The notes: generated from the letters alone by a model not told the origin. A DNA stretch of 64,000 nucleotides from Burkholderia sp. IMCC1007 (GCF_027257875.1 NZ_JAPVQY010000018.1:54890-118889); one strand, 5' to 3'; positions 16,906 through 26,056 are shown, numbered from the stretch's first letter. A program made the numbers and translations.

Positions 16906-17123
16906 GATTTTGTCTGACGAACGGACCCGCCCGAGACGGGCCGGCGGACGAGTGCGGAGCCGTGAATAATTCCAAAAACTCATCACGTGTCAATTTAATC
17001 TCGCTTTACGCCCCGCTGCAACCCTTTGAATAATGCTTTCCGTGCAAGGTCAGGCGCCCGCCGGGCGGCCGGCCACCGAGTTGCCGGCACGTTTGCCGGC
17101 GGTCCCCCGACACGAGAATCCTG

Positions 17124-18149
17124 ATGCGCAATCCGAATATCGAGAGCTTGCTGACGAAGCTGCTGGGACAGGCGAAGACCGACGCCCTGTTCGCGACCCT
17201 GAACATGCCGGCCATCCTCGAAGAGTGGGAAGCCGACGTCGTCACGCGCGCGGAAATCGCGCAGGCGATGAACATGGCGCTGTTCGAAGGGCTGCTCGAA
17301 CGTTCGGCGAACGGTCGCGCCTATACGGCCGAAGCGGTCGAAAACGGCGGTTCGGTGTACTTCGATCACGGCGCGCTGCGCACGGTGCGCTGGCCGCATA
17401 CCGGCGCACTGCCGCCGGGCGAAGCCGCGTTCACGCGCATCCTGCGTCCGCTCGGCTTCCGGCTGAACGGCCGTTATCCGCTCGACAAGCTCGGCATGAC
17501 GGGCCGCGCGTACGCGCATGAAGATGCGCCGGACGAGATCGCGCAGTTCTTCGTCAGCGAACTGCATCCGGAACGCTTCTCGAAGGAATTCCAGCAGGCC
17601 GTGACGAACGTCGTGAGCTCGTCGCGCGATCCGCTGTCGCCGGCGGCCGTCGCGCTGCTGTGGGAAATCGAGCGCGAAGGGTGGCTGTCGCTCGACGCCG
17701 CGCACGCGCTGCTGCCTGAAATCGTCGGCGCATTCGCGCGTCAGCACGACGTGCCGAGCGAACTCGACTACGAGACGCTGCTGCTCGAATCGGCCGAGAT
17801 GGCGTGGATCGCGACCGAAGGCAACGCGTTCAACCACGCGACCGATCGCGTGATCGACGTGTTCAAGCTGTCCGACGACGAGAAGGCGAAGGGCCGGCCG
17901 ATGAAGCCGGAAGTCGAACGCTCGCGTTCGGGCCGCGTGTTCCAGACGGCCTATCGCGCGGACATCGTCGAGCGCGAATTCCGCACGCGCGACGGCGGCA
18001 AAATCACGCGCAACGTGCCCGGTTCGTTCTACGAATTCATCACGCGCCGTCGCACGTTCGACCAGACGGCGCGCCGCTGGGTGACGGACCTGCGCTTCGA
18101 TGCGGGCAACGCGCAGGGCATCTTCAAGATGACGGCGAACGCGAAGTAA
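17124..18149 (+). CDS. DUF1338 protein, 2-oxoadipate dioxygenase/decarboxylase (HglS)-like
   Basis: A 341-residue DUF1338 protein. In HglS of Pseudomonas putida the iron site uses a His-Gly-Ala-Leu-Arg segment; here VYFDHGALRTV gives His82 and Arg86 with the same spacing, and WIATEGNAFNHATDRV provides a second His. HglS converts 2-oxoadipate to 2-hydroxyglutarate in D-lysine catabolism with non-haem iron and oxygen. This protein is shorter than HglS (about 460 residues), so it belongs to a compact branch and may use another 2-oxo acid. It is divergent from a LysR regulator, and a terminator follows. Confidence 0.72.
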   Translation: MRNPNIESLLTKLLGQAKTDALFATLNMPAILEEWEADVVTRAEIAQAMNMALFEGLLERSANGRAYTAEAVENGGSVYFDHGALRTVRWPHTGALPPGEAAFTRILRPLGFRLNGRYPLDKLGMTGRAYAHEDAPDEIAQFFVSELHPERFSKEFQQAVTNVVSSSRDPLSPAAVALLWEIEREGWLSLDAAHALLPEIVGAFARQHDVPSELDYETLLLESAEMAWIATEGNAFNHATDRVIDVFKLSDDEKAKGRPMKPEVERSRSGRVFQTAYRADIVEREFRTRDGGKITRNVPGSFYEFITRRRTFDQTARRWVTDLRFDAGNAQGIFKMTANAK

Positions 18150-18200
18150 GCGCGGTATATCGCGCCGCGTGCATCTCGTGCACCGCGCGTAAAAACAGGC

Positions 18201-18236
18201 GGGCCGGCGGCTGAGATCAGCCGCCGGCCCGTTTTC
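18201..18236 (+). terminator. rho-independent terminator after the DUF1338 gene
   Basis: A perfect 14-bp stem (GGGCCGGCGGCTGA with its complement) around a GA turn, followed by GTTTTCGTT. It lies 52 bp after the DUF1338 stop and also just beyond the convergent small-protein gene. Confidence 0.8.
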
Positions 18237-18257
18237 GTTGCATGGGCGCCGCGTTCG

Positions 18258-18341
18258 TCAGAAGAGGTGCGTGAACAGAAAGAACAGCACCAGCAGCCCG
18301 ATCGGTACGCCGAGCAGCCATGCGATCAGATACTTGCCCAT
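18258..18341 (-). CDS. 27-residue small membrane protein
   Basis: A very short gene with a strong ribosome site (GGAGG, 8 bp before the ATG). The product is one hydrophobic helix, MGKYLIAWLLGVPIGLLVLF, ending FLFTHLF. It is co-oriented with a csbD gene 71 bp upstream in a stress-type cluster. Small single-helix proteins of this kind are common beside CsbD and BON genes in Burkholderia. No biochemical role is known to me. Confidence 0.7.
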   Translation of the reverse strand: MGKYLIAWLLGVPIGLLVLFFLFTHLF

Positions 18342-18412
18342 GTTGGTGTCCTCCGCATGGCCGCGACGTGGCGTACGTCGCGGCCGGTTGAGACGACCCG
18401 CGCGTTACGGCG

Positions 18413-18610
18413 TTACAGCTCGCGATCGAAATCCTTCAGCTGCCGCTCGGCCTCGTCGCGCGCGATCCCGTAACGCTCCTGGATCCTGCCGACCAGATAC
18501 TCACGGTTGCCTTCGGCGACCTGCAGGTCGTCATCGGTCAGCTTGCCCCACTTGGTCTTCAGCTTGCCGGTCAGTTGCTTCCATTGACCCTTGATCTTGT
18601 CTTCGTTCAT
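18413..18610 (-). CDS. CsbD family stress protein
   Basis: A 65-residue CsbD protein. MNEDKIKGQWKQLTGKLKTK and WGKLTDDDL are the family hallmark, followed by a C-terminal ERQLKDFDREL helix. CsbD proteins are general-stress proteins of unknown mechanism. It lies between the small membrane protein and the BON-domain gene, all on the minus strand. Confidence 0.92.
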   Translation of the reverse strand: MNEDKIKGQWKQLTGKLKTKWGKLTDDDLQVAEGNREYLVGRIQERYGIARDEAERQLKDFDREL

Positions 18611-18665
18611 CGTTTGCTCCTGTCTCATTGGGGGAGAAAAGCGCGGCGGTTGGCCGCGGGATAGC

Positions 18666-19016
18666 TCAGGCCTTCGCCTTCAGGCCGGATGAGTCGACGT
18701 GCTTCACGCCCTTGATCGAGCGCGTCACGGCGACCGCCTTCTTCACTGCGCTCCTCGACGGCAGTACGCCCGTCAGCGTCACGACGCCGTCCACCGTCTT
18801 CACGCTGATGTCGGTACTCTTCACGCCTTTGGCGGTCGCGAGTTCGCTCTTCACCTTGGTCGTGATCCACGTGTCGGTCACGGGCTGATCCGATCCGTTC
18901 GTCATGCCGCTGTCGGCCGACGACGACGCGGCCTGTGCATTCGTGAGCGGCGCGGCCGAAAGCGCGAGGGCCGCGGTGATGGCGAGCAGCGTCGAAAGGT
19001 GCGAGATCTTCTTCAT
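18666..19016 (-). CDS. BON-domain periplasmic protein
   Basis: A 116-residue exported protein with a signal peptide (MKKISHLSTLLAITAALALS..., cleavage after NAQA) and one BON domain covering residues 45-115 (TWITTKVKSELATAKGVKS; TVDGVVTLTGVLPS). BON domains bind phospholipid and are linked to envelope stress (OsmY-type). It is shorter than OsmY, which has two domains. It belongs to the same minus-strand stress cluster as the neighbouring csbD gene. Confidence 0.92.
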   Translation of the reverse strand: MKKISHLSTLLAITAALALSAAPLTNAQAASSSADSGMTNGSDQPVTDTWITTKVKSELATAKGVKSTDISVKTVDGVVTLTGVLPSRSAVKKAVAVTRSIKGVKHVDSSGLKAKA

Positions 19017-19088
19017 ATGATTTCTCCTTCGATTGGCTAGGTGGGCGGATGAACCGACGAACGCGACGCACGTCGCGTTCCCGGGCCG

Positions 19089-19253
19089 TCAACGGGCGAT
19101 CGGCGTGTCGTAGCCGGGCTCGCGCGGCGGCATGTCCGGGCGCGGCACGTCGGGCGGCAGCGGCACCGGCGGGTCGGTGCCGGGCGATGGTTCGGGCGGA
19201 TGGTCCGGGGCCGGTTCGGGCCGCGTCGGATCGGGTGTCTGATGCTGTTTCAT
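19089..19253 (-). CDS. 54-residue proline-rich protein
   Basis: A short gene with a strong AGGAGG ribosome site in front of its ATG. The product is about one-third proline (for example PEPSPGTDPPVPLPPDVPRP) and contains no membrane segment or signal peptide, so it is likely disordered. The AGGAGG site and position at the head of the BON/csbD cluster argue that it is real. Function unknown. Confidence 0.6.
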   Translation of the reverse strand: MKQHQTPDPTRPEPAPDHPPEPSPGTDPPVPLPPDVPRPDMPPREPGYDTPIAR

Positions 19254-19636
19254 CAGTGGTCCTCCTCTGCGGTATGGAAGGGCAGCGCGTGAGCGCCGAT
19301 GCAGTACCAGCGTACCGGCGCGAACGCACGCGGACATCGCGCAAATTCACCGGGTTCGCTAGTGCGTTTGCACGTTGTGACAGTATCCAGCGCGGGAATG
19401 GGAGATGCTGCTGTTGCGGGCACAACGCGCGGCAACAGGCGCGGGAGACCTGTTGCGCCGCTCGGCGCGGTAACGCACGTGTCGAAGCTGCATGCGAATG
19501 TACTATTGGGCGTAGTGCATCCGCGTCTGTCGCCCGTATCGGCGGCACGCGATCATCGCCGCGCGCGCTGGCCTGCGCGTGCCGGCCACGATGCGACCGC
19601 ACCGGCAACCAAGCTGACGACGTGGACCACCCATCA
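19254..19636. other. 383-bp divergent intergenic region of the stress cluster
   Basis: Separates the minus-strand proline-rich gene from the PAS-LuxR regulator. The reading frame of the regulator is open far upstream but is not protein-like here. It contains the 35-bp element at 19495-19529. Confidence 0.5.
19495..19529 (+). promoter_or_regulatory. shared palindromic element upstream of the PAS-LuxR regulator
   Basis: ATGTACTA-N7-TAGTGCAT (19498-19520), 7 of 8 pairs, followed by CCGCGTCTG. The same structure, with 25 of 35 identical bases and identical spacing, occurs at 21253-21287 before a csbD gene. Both end about 106 bp before their start codons. A likely binding site for a dimeric regulator. 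Confidence 0.6.
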
Positions 19637-21172
19637 ATGGACGAACGAGTAAATGAGCAGGCGCTGAAGTCGCATACCGACCGGCGCCAACTGCACCAGA
19701 TCATCGCGGGGCTGACCGAGGGCGTGATCCTGATCGAGCCCGACCAGCGCATCGTATGGGCGAACGAGGCCGCGCTCGCGATGCACGGTGTCACCGAGCT
19801 CGACGCGCTCGGTGCGGACGTCACCGAGTACCGCGAGCGTTTTCGCCTGCGTTACCGGAACAATCATCCGCTGCGCGACGGCCACTATCCGATGGACCGC
19901 GTGATCGCGGGCGAGGAGTTCAGCGACGTGACGGTCGAGGTCGAATCGGCCGCCGACGAGAACCTGAGCTGGGTTCACCGGATTCGCAGCCTCGTGCTGA
20001 CGAACGCCGCCGGCGAGCCGGACTGTCTCGCGCTCGTCCTGCACGACGCGACCGAATGGGCGAGCGCCGAGGAGCGCTTCGAGCGCACGTTCAACGCGAA
20101 CCCGGCGCCCGCCGTGATCTGCCGGCTCGACGATTTGCGCTACGTGAAGGTGAATCAGGGCTTCCTCGACATGACGGGCCACGCGCGCGACGACGTGCTC
20201 GGCCGCTCCGTCTACGAGATCGATGTGCTGGAGCAGGCCGAGCAGCGCGAGCTCGCGATCGAGCGGCTCGGCGAGGGCGCGACGATCCCGCAGATGGAGG
20301 CCGTGCTCAAGCGCGCGGACGGCAGCACCAAGGCGGTGGTCGTCGCCGGGCAGCCGATCGACATGAACGGCGAGGCGTGCATGCTGTTCACGTTCATGGA
20401 TCTCGAGCCGCGCAAGCAGGCGGAACTCGCGCTGCGCCAGAGCGAGGAGCGGTTCGCGAAGGTGTTCCGGATGGCGCCGGTTGCGACCGCGATCGTCACG
20501 GCCGACGGGTTCGAGCTGCTCGACGTCAACGATGCGTTCGTCGCGATGACGGGCCATACGCGCGACGACCTGCTCGGCAAGTCCGCCGACGAGATCGGGT
20601 TGTGGGCCGAACGCGGCGCGCGGCAGCACCTAGACAGCCAGCTCGCGCGAGACGGCAACGTGCGCAACGCCGACGTGCAGATCCGCACGCAGGACGGCGA
20701 CGTGCGCGATTGCGTCGTGTCGGCCGAGCCGGTCGCGATTCACGGGCAGGATTGCCTGCTGATCGCGCTGCTCGACATCAGCGACCGTAAGCGCACCGAA
20801 ATGGAGCTCGTCTATGCGATCGAGACGGCGATGCAGGATGCGTCGTGGTTCAGCCGCACGCTGATCGAGAAGCTCGCGAACGTGCGGCGCGCGAATGCGC
20901 CGGATGCGGGCGCGCAGCTGTCGGATCTCACCGCGCGCGAACGCGACGTGTTCGACCTGCTGTGTCATGGTCTCGCCGACAAGGAAATCGCCGGACGCCT
21001 TGGGCTCGCGCCGAATACGGTCCGCAATCACGTCGCGACGATCTACGCGAAGCTCGACGTGCATAGCCGCGGCGAGGCGATCGTGTGGGCGCGCGAGCGC
21101 GGCATCGTCGGCGCGGCCGAGACGAACGGTGCGCGCGGGGAGAAGGGCTGCGGCGCGAACGGCAAGGACTGA
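19637..21172 (+). CDS. three-PAS-domain LuxR-family transcriptional regulator
   Basis: A 511-residue regulator. Three PAS domains in series: residues about 15-135 (IIAGLTEGVILIEPDQRIVW), 145-265 (FNANPAPAVICRLDDLRYVK) and 270-390 (FRMAPVATAIVTADGFELLD), then a LuxR helix-turn-helix at the C-terminus (LTARERDVFDLLCHGLADKE; APNTVRNHVATIYAKLDV). No kinase or receiver domain. It is cytoplasmic and probably senses a small molecule, light or redox state through the PAS folds. ATG 19637 was chosen; the open frame upstream lacks PAS-like sequence. The next gene is csbD, and both share a palindromic promoter element, so the regulator may control itself and csbD. Confidence 0.87.
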   Translation: MDERVNEQALKSHTDRRQLHQIIAGLTEGVILIEPDQRIVWANEAALAMHGVTELDALGADVTEYRERFRLRYRNNHPLRDGHYPMDRVIAGEEFSDVTVEVESAADENLSWVHRIRSLVLTNAAGEPDCLALVLHDATEWASAEERFERTFNANPAPAVICRLDDLRYVKVNQGFLDMTGHARDDVLGRSVYEIDVLEQAEQRELAIERLGEGATIPQMEAVLKRADGSTKAVVVAGQPIDMNGEACMLFTFMDLEPRKQAELALRQSEERFAKVFRMAPVATAIVTADGFELLDVNDAFVAMTGHTRDDLLGKSADEIGLWAERGARQHLDSQLARDGNVRNADVQIRTQDGDVRDCVVSAEPVAIHGQDCLLIALLDISDRKRTEMELVYAIETAMQDASWFSRTLIEKLANVRRANAPDAGAQLSDLTARERDVFDLLCHGLADKEIAGRLGLAPNTVRNHVATIYAKLDVHSRGEAIVWARERGIVGAAETNGARGEKGCGANGKD

Positions 21173-21252
21173 TGCCGAGCGTGCCGCTCTCGGCGGCGCG
21201 ATGTGGCGTATTGGGTGCGTCGCGCACATCCGCGCACCCCGCGCCATCGGTA

Positions 21253-21287
21253 CGAATGCACCACGCAGACTGGTGCATCCGCATCTG
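21253..21287 (+). promoter_or_regulatory. shared palindromic element upstream of csbD
   Basis: ATGCACCA-N7-TGGTGCAT (21256-21278), a perfect 8-bp inverted repeat, followed by CCGCATCTG. It matches the element before the PAS-LuxR gene in sequence, spacing and distance to the start codon. Confidence 0.65.
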
Positions 21288-21392
21288 CCCTGCGCGGCGC
21301 GCGGCTGCGATCCTGTCCACTCGGCGGTGCGGCGCGGGGGCGCCCGCAAGCAGCCGCATTGCCGTCTCCCCAAATCATCGCAGGAGACGACC

Positions 21393-21596
21393 ATGGACAG
21401 GAATCGCATCGAGGGCAAGCTCAAACAAGTGAAGGGTTCGGTCAAGGAAGCACTCGGCAAGGTGACGGGCGATCGCGAGACGGAAGCCGAAGGCGTGGCG
21501 GAGCAGCAGGCCGGCAAGCTCCAGGAGAAGGCCGGCGAGGCGGCCGATGCGGTGCGTAACGATACGGGCATCGACACGCACATCGACCGGCACTGA
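21393..21596 (+). CDS. CsbD family stress protein
   Basis: A 67-residue CsbD protein: MDRNRIEGKLKQVKGSVKEA, then GKVTGDRETEAEG, both standard for the family. The ribosome site AGGAG lies 7 bp before the ATG. It is downstream of the PAS-LuxR regulator and shares its palindromic promoter element. It is only distantly like the second CsbD protein at 18413-18610, so the two are not a recent duplication. Confidence 0.93.
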   Translation: MDRNRIEGKLKQVKGSVKEALGKVTGDRETEAEGVAEQQAGKLQEKAGEAADAVRNDTGIDTHIDRH

Positions 21597-22004
21597 CGTA
21601 CCGCGCGTCTTCGGCCGGAATGCGCGATCGCGGCACGTGACAACTGGCGCGGCCGCGTGACACGCCGAGCCAACCCGAAGTGACGTTGATTCGCCATCGG
21701 CATTACCCGGCGCAGCCTTGGTGCAAAGGCATCCGCGCGCACCCGCCTGATATTTCCCCTCCCGGCCCGCCGTCGCGCGGGCCGTCCATCGTCCGACGCG
21801 ACGGCAGTTGATGATAATTCCTCACTACGTAGTTCCGATATTTCGTTTGCCGCACGCGTATTGGCTACCCACAATCGGTTCACCTCTTTCGCGCTGACAG
21901 GTTCCCCGGAGACGGAGCCGCGGCGATCCGCCAGCACGCGAAAGGTCGCCGGCGCGCGGCAGTCGCGCGTCGCATTCCGACACACCGAAGAGAAGGATTG
22001 GCCG
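21597..22004. other. 408-bp intergenic region
   Basis: No gene seen. It includes an AT-rich patch with the palindrome ACTACGTAGT at 21824-21833, a possible operator for the following transport-protein gene. AAGGA lies shortly before the ATG at 22005. Confidence 0.45.
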
Positions 22005-23156
22005 ATGACGTTCCGCATTCGTTCGCTTTCCGGCATTGCGTTGACCGCCGCGATGTTCGCGTTCCAGACGGGCACGGCCCACGCACAGGAGACGGTCGTC
22101 AAGATCGGCGTCGCCGTGCCGTTGACCGGCGGTGGCGCCGCGTACGGCAAGGACATCGAGAACGGCGTGCGCATGGCCGTCGACGAGGCGAACGCCGCGC
22201 ACACGACGATCGGCGGCAAGCCGGTGAAGTTCGTCGTCACGTCGCAGGACGACCAGAGCGATCCGCGCATCGGCGTGCAGGCCGCGCAGCAGCTGACCGA
22301 CGCGCAGGTTGCCGTCGTGATCGGCCACTTCAATTCGGGCACGACGCTGCCCGCGTCGAAGATCTACGCGAAGGCCGGCATTCCGATGATCACGCCGTCC
22401 GCGACCAATCCCGACATCACGCGCGCCGGGCTCGGCACCGTGTATCGCGTGATCGCCACCGACGGGCAGAACGCCGGCAACGCCGGTGCGTATGCGGCGG
22501 GCGTGACCAAGGCGAAGCGCATCGCGATCATCGACGATCGCACCGCGTTCGGCCAGGGCGAAGCCGACGAATTCGAGAAGGCCGTGAAGGCCAACGGCGG
22601 CACGATCGTCGCGCGCGAGTTCACGAACGACAAGGCCGTCGACTTCAGCGCGCAGCTCACCAAGATCAAGAGCACGAACGCCGACCTGGTGTTCTTCGGC
22701 GGCCTCGACGCGCAGTCGGCGATGCTCGTCAAGCGCATGCGCCAGCTCGGCATTCGCGCGCAGTTCCTGGCCGGCGGCGGCGTGATGAACGCGAACTTCA
22801 TCAAGCTCGCCGGCAACGCGGCCGAAGGCGCGTCCGTGTGGGAATACGGGCAGCCGCTCGCGCGTCTCCCGAAGGGTAAGCAATTCGAAACCAGCTTCAA
22901 GCAGAAGTACGGCGTCGACATGCTTGCGTACGCACCGTTTGCGTACGACGCGACGTGGATCGCGATCAACGCGATGCAGAAGGCGAACTCGACGAAGCCG
23001 GCCGATTTCAACGGCGCGCTGAAGAGCACGCGCTACGACGGCATCACCGGCACGATCACGTTTACGAACACGGGCGACCTGAAGAACCCGAGCTCGACGC
23101 TGTATGAAGTGAAGAACGCCGCGTGGCAGCCGGTCACCACGCAGACGGCGAACTGA
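22005..23156 (+). CDS. branched-chain amino-acid-type ABC substrate-binding protein
   Basis: A 383-residue periplasmic binding protein of the LivJ/LivK type. The signal peptide ends AHAQ, followed by VKIGVAVPLTGGGAAYGKDI and VGDDQSDP-like elements (FVVTSQDDQSDPRIGVQAAQ), and a YAPFAYDATW segment near the C-terminus. It would bind an amino acid or a similar small ligand and hand it to a LIV-type ABC transporter. No permease or ATPase genes are nearby, so the transporter must be encoded elsewhere. The FAD oxidoreductase downstream hints at an amino-acid ligand. Confidence 0.88.
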   Translation: MTFRIRSLSGIALTAAMFAFQTGTAHAQETVVKIGVAVPLTGGGAAYGKDIENGVRMAVDEANAAHTTIGGKPVKFVVTSQDDQSDPRIGVQAAQQLTDAQVAVVIGHFNSGTTLPASKIYAKAGIPMITPSATNPDITRAGLGTVYRVIATDGQNAGNAGAYAAGVTKAKRIAIIDDRTAFGQGEADEFEKAVKANGGTIVAREFTNDKAVDFSAQLTKIKSTNADLVFFGGLDAQSAMLVKRMRQLGIRAQFLAGGGVMNANFIKLAGNAAEGASVWEYGQPLARLPKGKQFETSFKQKYGVDMLAYAPFAYDATWIAINAMQKANSTKPADFNGALKSTRYDGITGTITFTNTGDLKNPSSTLYEVKNAAWQPVTTQTAN

Positions 23157-23364
23157 ACACCCGAATTACCCGAACGCGCGCCGGCTTCCGCGGCGCGCCC
23201 GGACGTGCTGAAATAGCCAACGCGATCGGATGCGATCGCGGCGCATGTCGGAGCGACTCGCCGTGGTCATGGTCTGCCGCGCACGGCGCCGCGCACGACG
23301 CGGCATGAACAATTTTCGGGCGCGGCCGGCTGGCCGCGCCTTATATGTGCAACTGGAGTCAGTC

Positions 23365-24537
23365 GTGAGTTCTCAAGTCGTCATCGTTGGCGGTGGTGTG
23401 ATCGGCAGCTCGATCGCCTATTTCCTGCGTGCTACCGATCCGACGGTTTCCGTGACCGTCATCGAACGCGATCCCACCTATGCGAAGTCGTCGTCGGCGC
23501 TGTCGGCCGCGTCGATTCGCCAGCAGTTCTCGACGCCGTTGTCGATCGAGATGTCGCTGTTCGGGATCGACTTCCTGCGCAATATCGGCGAGCGGCTCGA
23601 GGTGGACGGCAGCCGGCCGTCGATCGATCTGCACGAAGGCGGGTATCTGTTTCTCGCGACGCCCGCGGGCGACGCGACGCTGCGCGAGAACCACGCGCTG
23701 CAGACCAGGCTCGGCGCCGATATTCGCCTGATGGATCGCGATGCGCTGCGCGCGAAGTTTCCGTGGCTGAACGTCGACGATCTCGTGTCGGGCGCGTACG
23801 GCGTGAGCGGCGAAGGATGGTTCGACGGCTACGGGCTCGTGCAGGCGCTGCGCAAGAAGGCGCAGGCGCTCGGTGCGCGCTACGTGCCGGCCGACGTGAA
23901 GTCGGTCGTGCGCGACGGCCGCAAGATCACGCATGTCGTGACGGGCGACGGCGAGCGTTATGCGTGCGACACGGTCGTCAATGCGGCAGGCGCGTGGACG
24001 CGCACGCTGTCGGCGATGATGGGCATCGATATTCCCGTGTATGCGCGCCGTCGCAGCATCTTCAACGTGTCGTCGCCGGCGAAGCTGACCGATTGTCCGC
24101 TGCTGATCGATCCGACCGGTGTGTATTTCCGGCCGGAAGGGCGCACGTATATCTGCGGGACGTCGCCGAGCCCGGATCGCGATCCGGACGACCTGCCGCT
24201 CGACGAGGTCGATCACGACCTGTTCGACGAAGTGATCTGGCCGACGCTCGCGAATCGCGTGCCGGAGTTCGAGGCGCTGCGCGTGGAGAACTGCTGGTCC
24301 GGCTACTACGAGTACAACGTATTCGATCACAACGCGATCATCGGCTATCACCCGGACCTCGACAACGTCGTGTTCGCGAACGGGTATAGCGGCCACGGGT
24401 TGCAGCAGGGGCCTGCGACCGGGCGCGGGGTGAGTGAACTGATTCTGGGCGGGCGGTACGACTCGCTCGACCTGTCGTCGCTCGGCTGGGCGCGAGTGCT
24501 GGAAAACCGGCCGATCGTCGAAAAGAACGTCGTGTAG
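23365..24537 (+). CDS. FAD-dependent oxidoreductase, D-amino-acid oxidase (DAO) family
   Basis: A 390-residue flavoprotein. It begins VSSQVVIVGGGVIGSSIAYF, a GxGxxG dinucleotide-binding motif, and ends with YSGHGLQQGPATGRGVSELIL, the FAD-contact segment of DAO-type enzymes. These oxidise amino-acid or N-methylamino-acid substrates with release of an imine. GTG 23365 is used as start because GGAG lies 6 bp upstream and it places the Rossmann motif at residue 6; no ATG lies between. It follows the amino-acid binding protein after 208 bp and is closed by a terminator, suggesting a linked uptake-and-oxidation pair. Confidence 0.85.
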   Translation: MSSQVVIVGGGVIGSSIAYFLRATDPTVSVTVIERDPTYAKSSSALSAASIRQQFSTPLSIEMSLFGIDFLRNIGERLEVDGSRPSIDLHEGGYLFLATPAGDATLRENHALQTRLGADIRLMDRDALRAKFPWLNVDDLVSGAYGVSGEGWFDGYGLVQALRKKAQALGARYVPADVKSVVRDGRKITHVVTGDGERYACDTVVNAAGAWTRTLSAMMGIDIPVYARRRSIFNVSSPAKLTDCPLLIDPTGVYFRPEGRTYICGTSPSPDRDPDDLPLDEVDHDLFDEVIWPTLANRVPEFEALRVENCWSGYYEYNVFDHNAIIGYHPDLDNVVFANGYSGHGLQQGPATGRGVSELILGGRYDSLDLSSLGWARVLENRPIVEKNVV

Positions 24538-24920
24538 CGCGGCGTGACCGCCCGGTGTGGGGTGGGCGGGATTCTCCTTGTGTCTCAATCTGATTGGCCC
24601 GGCTTTGCCGGGCTTTTTTTGGTTCTCGCGGATTTACGGGGAATGTCGGGGAGGAACGTCGGCGTTCGGCCATGTAGGGAACTCATCCGTCGCTTCAGGC
24701 TGACTATGCGCTGCAGAAAGCGATGACCAATCCTTTCACTTCACTTGAACGCGGCTAGCGATCGCCTATATTGAATCGATCCCTTGCGGCGGACATAGTA
24801 GCCTTCAAACTCCGTCAGGGCTGCGGCGACGATCGGCCACTTCCAGTAACTCCCGCGAGCGTGGTGATCAGGACATGCTGGAACCGTGGGCGCCAGTTGG
24901 CAAAAGCGAGGAAGAACGTC
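24538..24920. other. 383-bp intergenic region marking the edge of a lower-GC segment
   Basis: Contains the terminator at 24597-24620. After it the base composition drops and stays lower to about 29.9 kb. No gene is seen. Confidence 0.5.
24597..24620 (+). terminator. rho-independent terminator after the FAD oxidoreductase
   Basis: GCCCGGC-TTT-GCCGGGC followed by seven T. A textbook intrinsic terminator, 60 bp after the stop codon. Confidence 0.92.
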
Positions 24921-25667
24921 ATGTGCGACACATTCGAGTATCCGAGGCAATACAGAGGCTCAGGTCGCCGGAATTTTCTCAAGCTTGCCGGCACCGCCAC
25001 CGTGGTTGGGCTCGCCGCTGGACCACTCTTTACGAAGCCCGCACGCGCCGACGCATTGACCAAGGCACAGCGCGACAGCATGACACCGGAACAGATAATC
25101 AAGGTCATGAACCAGGGGAACGCGCGCTTTCAAAGGGGCGAGAGGAAAGCCCGCAATTATTTGCGAGAGCAGAGGGCGAGCTCAGCCGGGCAGTATCCCG
25201 CCGCAGTGCTGCTGAGTTGTATCGACTCGCGCGCGCCAGCAGAAGTGATCATGGATCTCGGTATCGGCGATGTCTTCAATTGCCGTGTCGCCGGGAATAT
25301 CGAAAACAACGACATCCTTGGCAGCATGGAGTTCGCATGCAAACTGTCTGGCGCAAAGGTAGTCGTCGTGATGGGACACACGGCCTGTGGCGCGATCAAG
25401 GGAGCCATTGCCAACGCCGAGCTAGGCAATCTCACCGGCTTGTTAGCCAAGATCAAACCCGCCGTGCAGGCAACGATCTACGAGGGAGATCGCTCTGCAA
25501 CGAACTATGCTTTCGTGGACGCCGTGTCGCGCAAGAACGTCGAGTTGACCATCGACAGCATTCGTCAGCGTAGCCCCGTGCTCGCCGAACTCGAGACCAC
25601 GGGAACGATCAAGATCGTTGGCGCGATGTACAACCTTCGGACTGGCGCAGTCGAATTCTTCGGCTGA
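24921..25667 (+). CDS. beta-class carbonic anhydrase, Tat-exported
   Basis: A 248-residue beta carbonic anhydrase. It starts with a twin-arginine signal ([20 protein letters not shown]), cleavage near ARA. Zinc ligands are visible: Cys and the Asp-Arg pair in [13 protein letters not shown], and His and Cys in [11 protein letters not shown]. It interconverts CO2 and bicarbonate, here in the periplasm. Cytoplasmic relatives lack the signal. It lies alone at the left end of the lower-GC segment, and no sulfate or bicarbonate transporter is adjacent. Confidence 0.92.
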   Translation: MCDTFEYPRQYRGSGRRNFLKLAGTATVVGLAAGPLFTKPARADALTKAQRDSMTPEQIIKVMNQGNARFQRGERKARNYLREQRASSAGQYPAAVLLSCIDSRAPAEVIMDLGIGDVFNCRVAGNIENNDILGSMEFACKLSGAKVVVVMGHTACGAIKGAIANAELGNLTGLLAKIKPAVQATIYEGDRSATNYAFVDAVSRKNVELTIDSIRQRSPVLAELETTGTIKIVGAMYNLRTGAVEFFG

Positions 25668-26056
25668 GCACGTCGACGTCCCTCTTCAACAAAATCGCGG
25701 AGTACGAGGCGGCCGACCTGACAACACGGACGACCGCTTTCCCATGCAGCGGTCGTAGTGCTAACGCGGCTGCGCACGGCGGGAGAGGGGCGATCCGCGT
25801 CGGTCGCGCGTTGCAGAGCGGCGGCCGGCCGCGTTCGGCCATGAAGCGCCGTCAGCCTGCCTGCTCATTCGGACATGCGAGCGGCCGCACCAGTCGGCAA
25901 ACGGCCGTTCCGATGAGAATGATTCCGATTTCTTCATCTGCCGAAGCGCTGCCGACCTGCACTCAGGGTGTCGGAACTGGTGAATTCTCGACCCGACGGA
26001 TTGGCGCTCCGGGACATGCTACGATCAACGCGATCCGACTTTCATTCCGACGCACG
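25668..26056. other. 389-bp intergenic region with a hairpin
   Basis: Holds a 9-bp stem (ACGACCGCT/AGCGGTCGT, 25730-25756) without a T-run, possibly a weak terminator for the carbonic anhydrase gene. The frame of the J-domain gene extends upstream but is not protein-like. Confidence 0.4.

Noticed and set aside
19049..19636. A long N-terminal extension of the PAS-LuxR regulator
   Set aside because: The extra sequence is Arg/Cys-rich and not domain-like, and it would overlap the regulatory element; the start at 19637 fits the first PAS domain.
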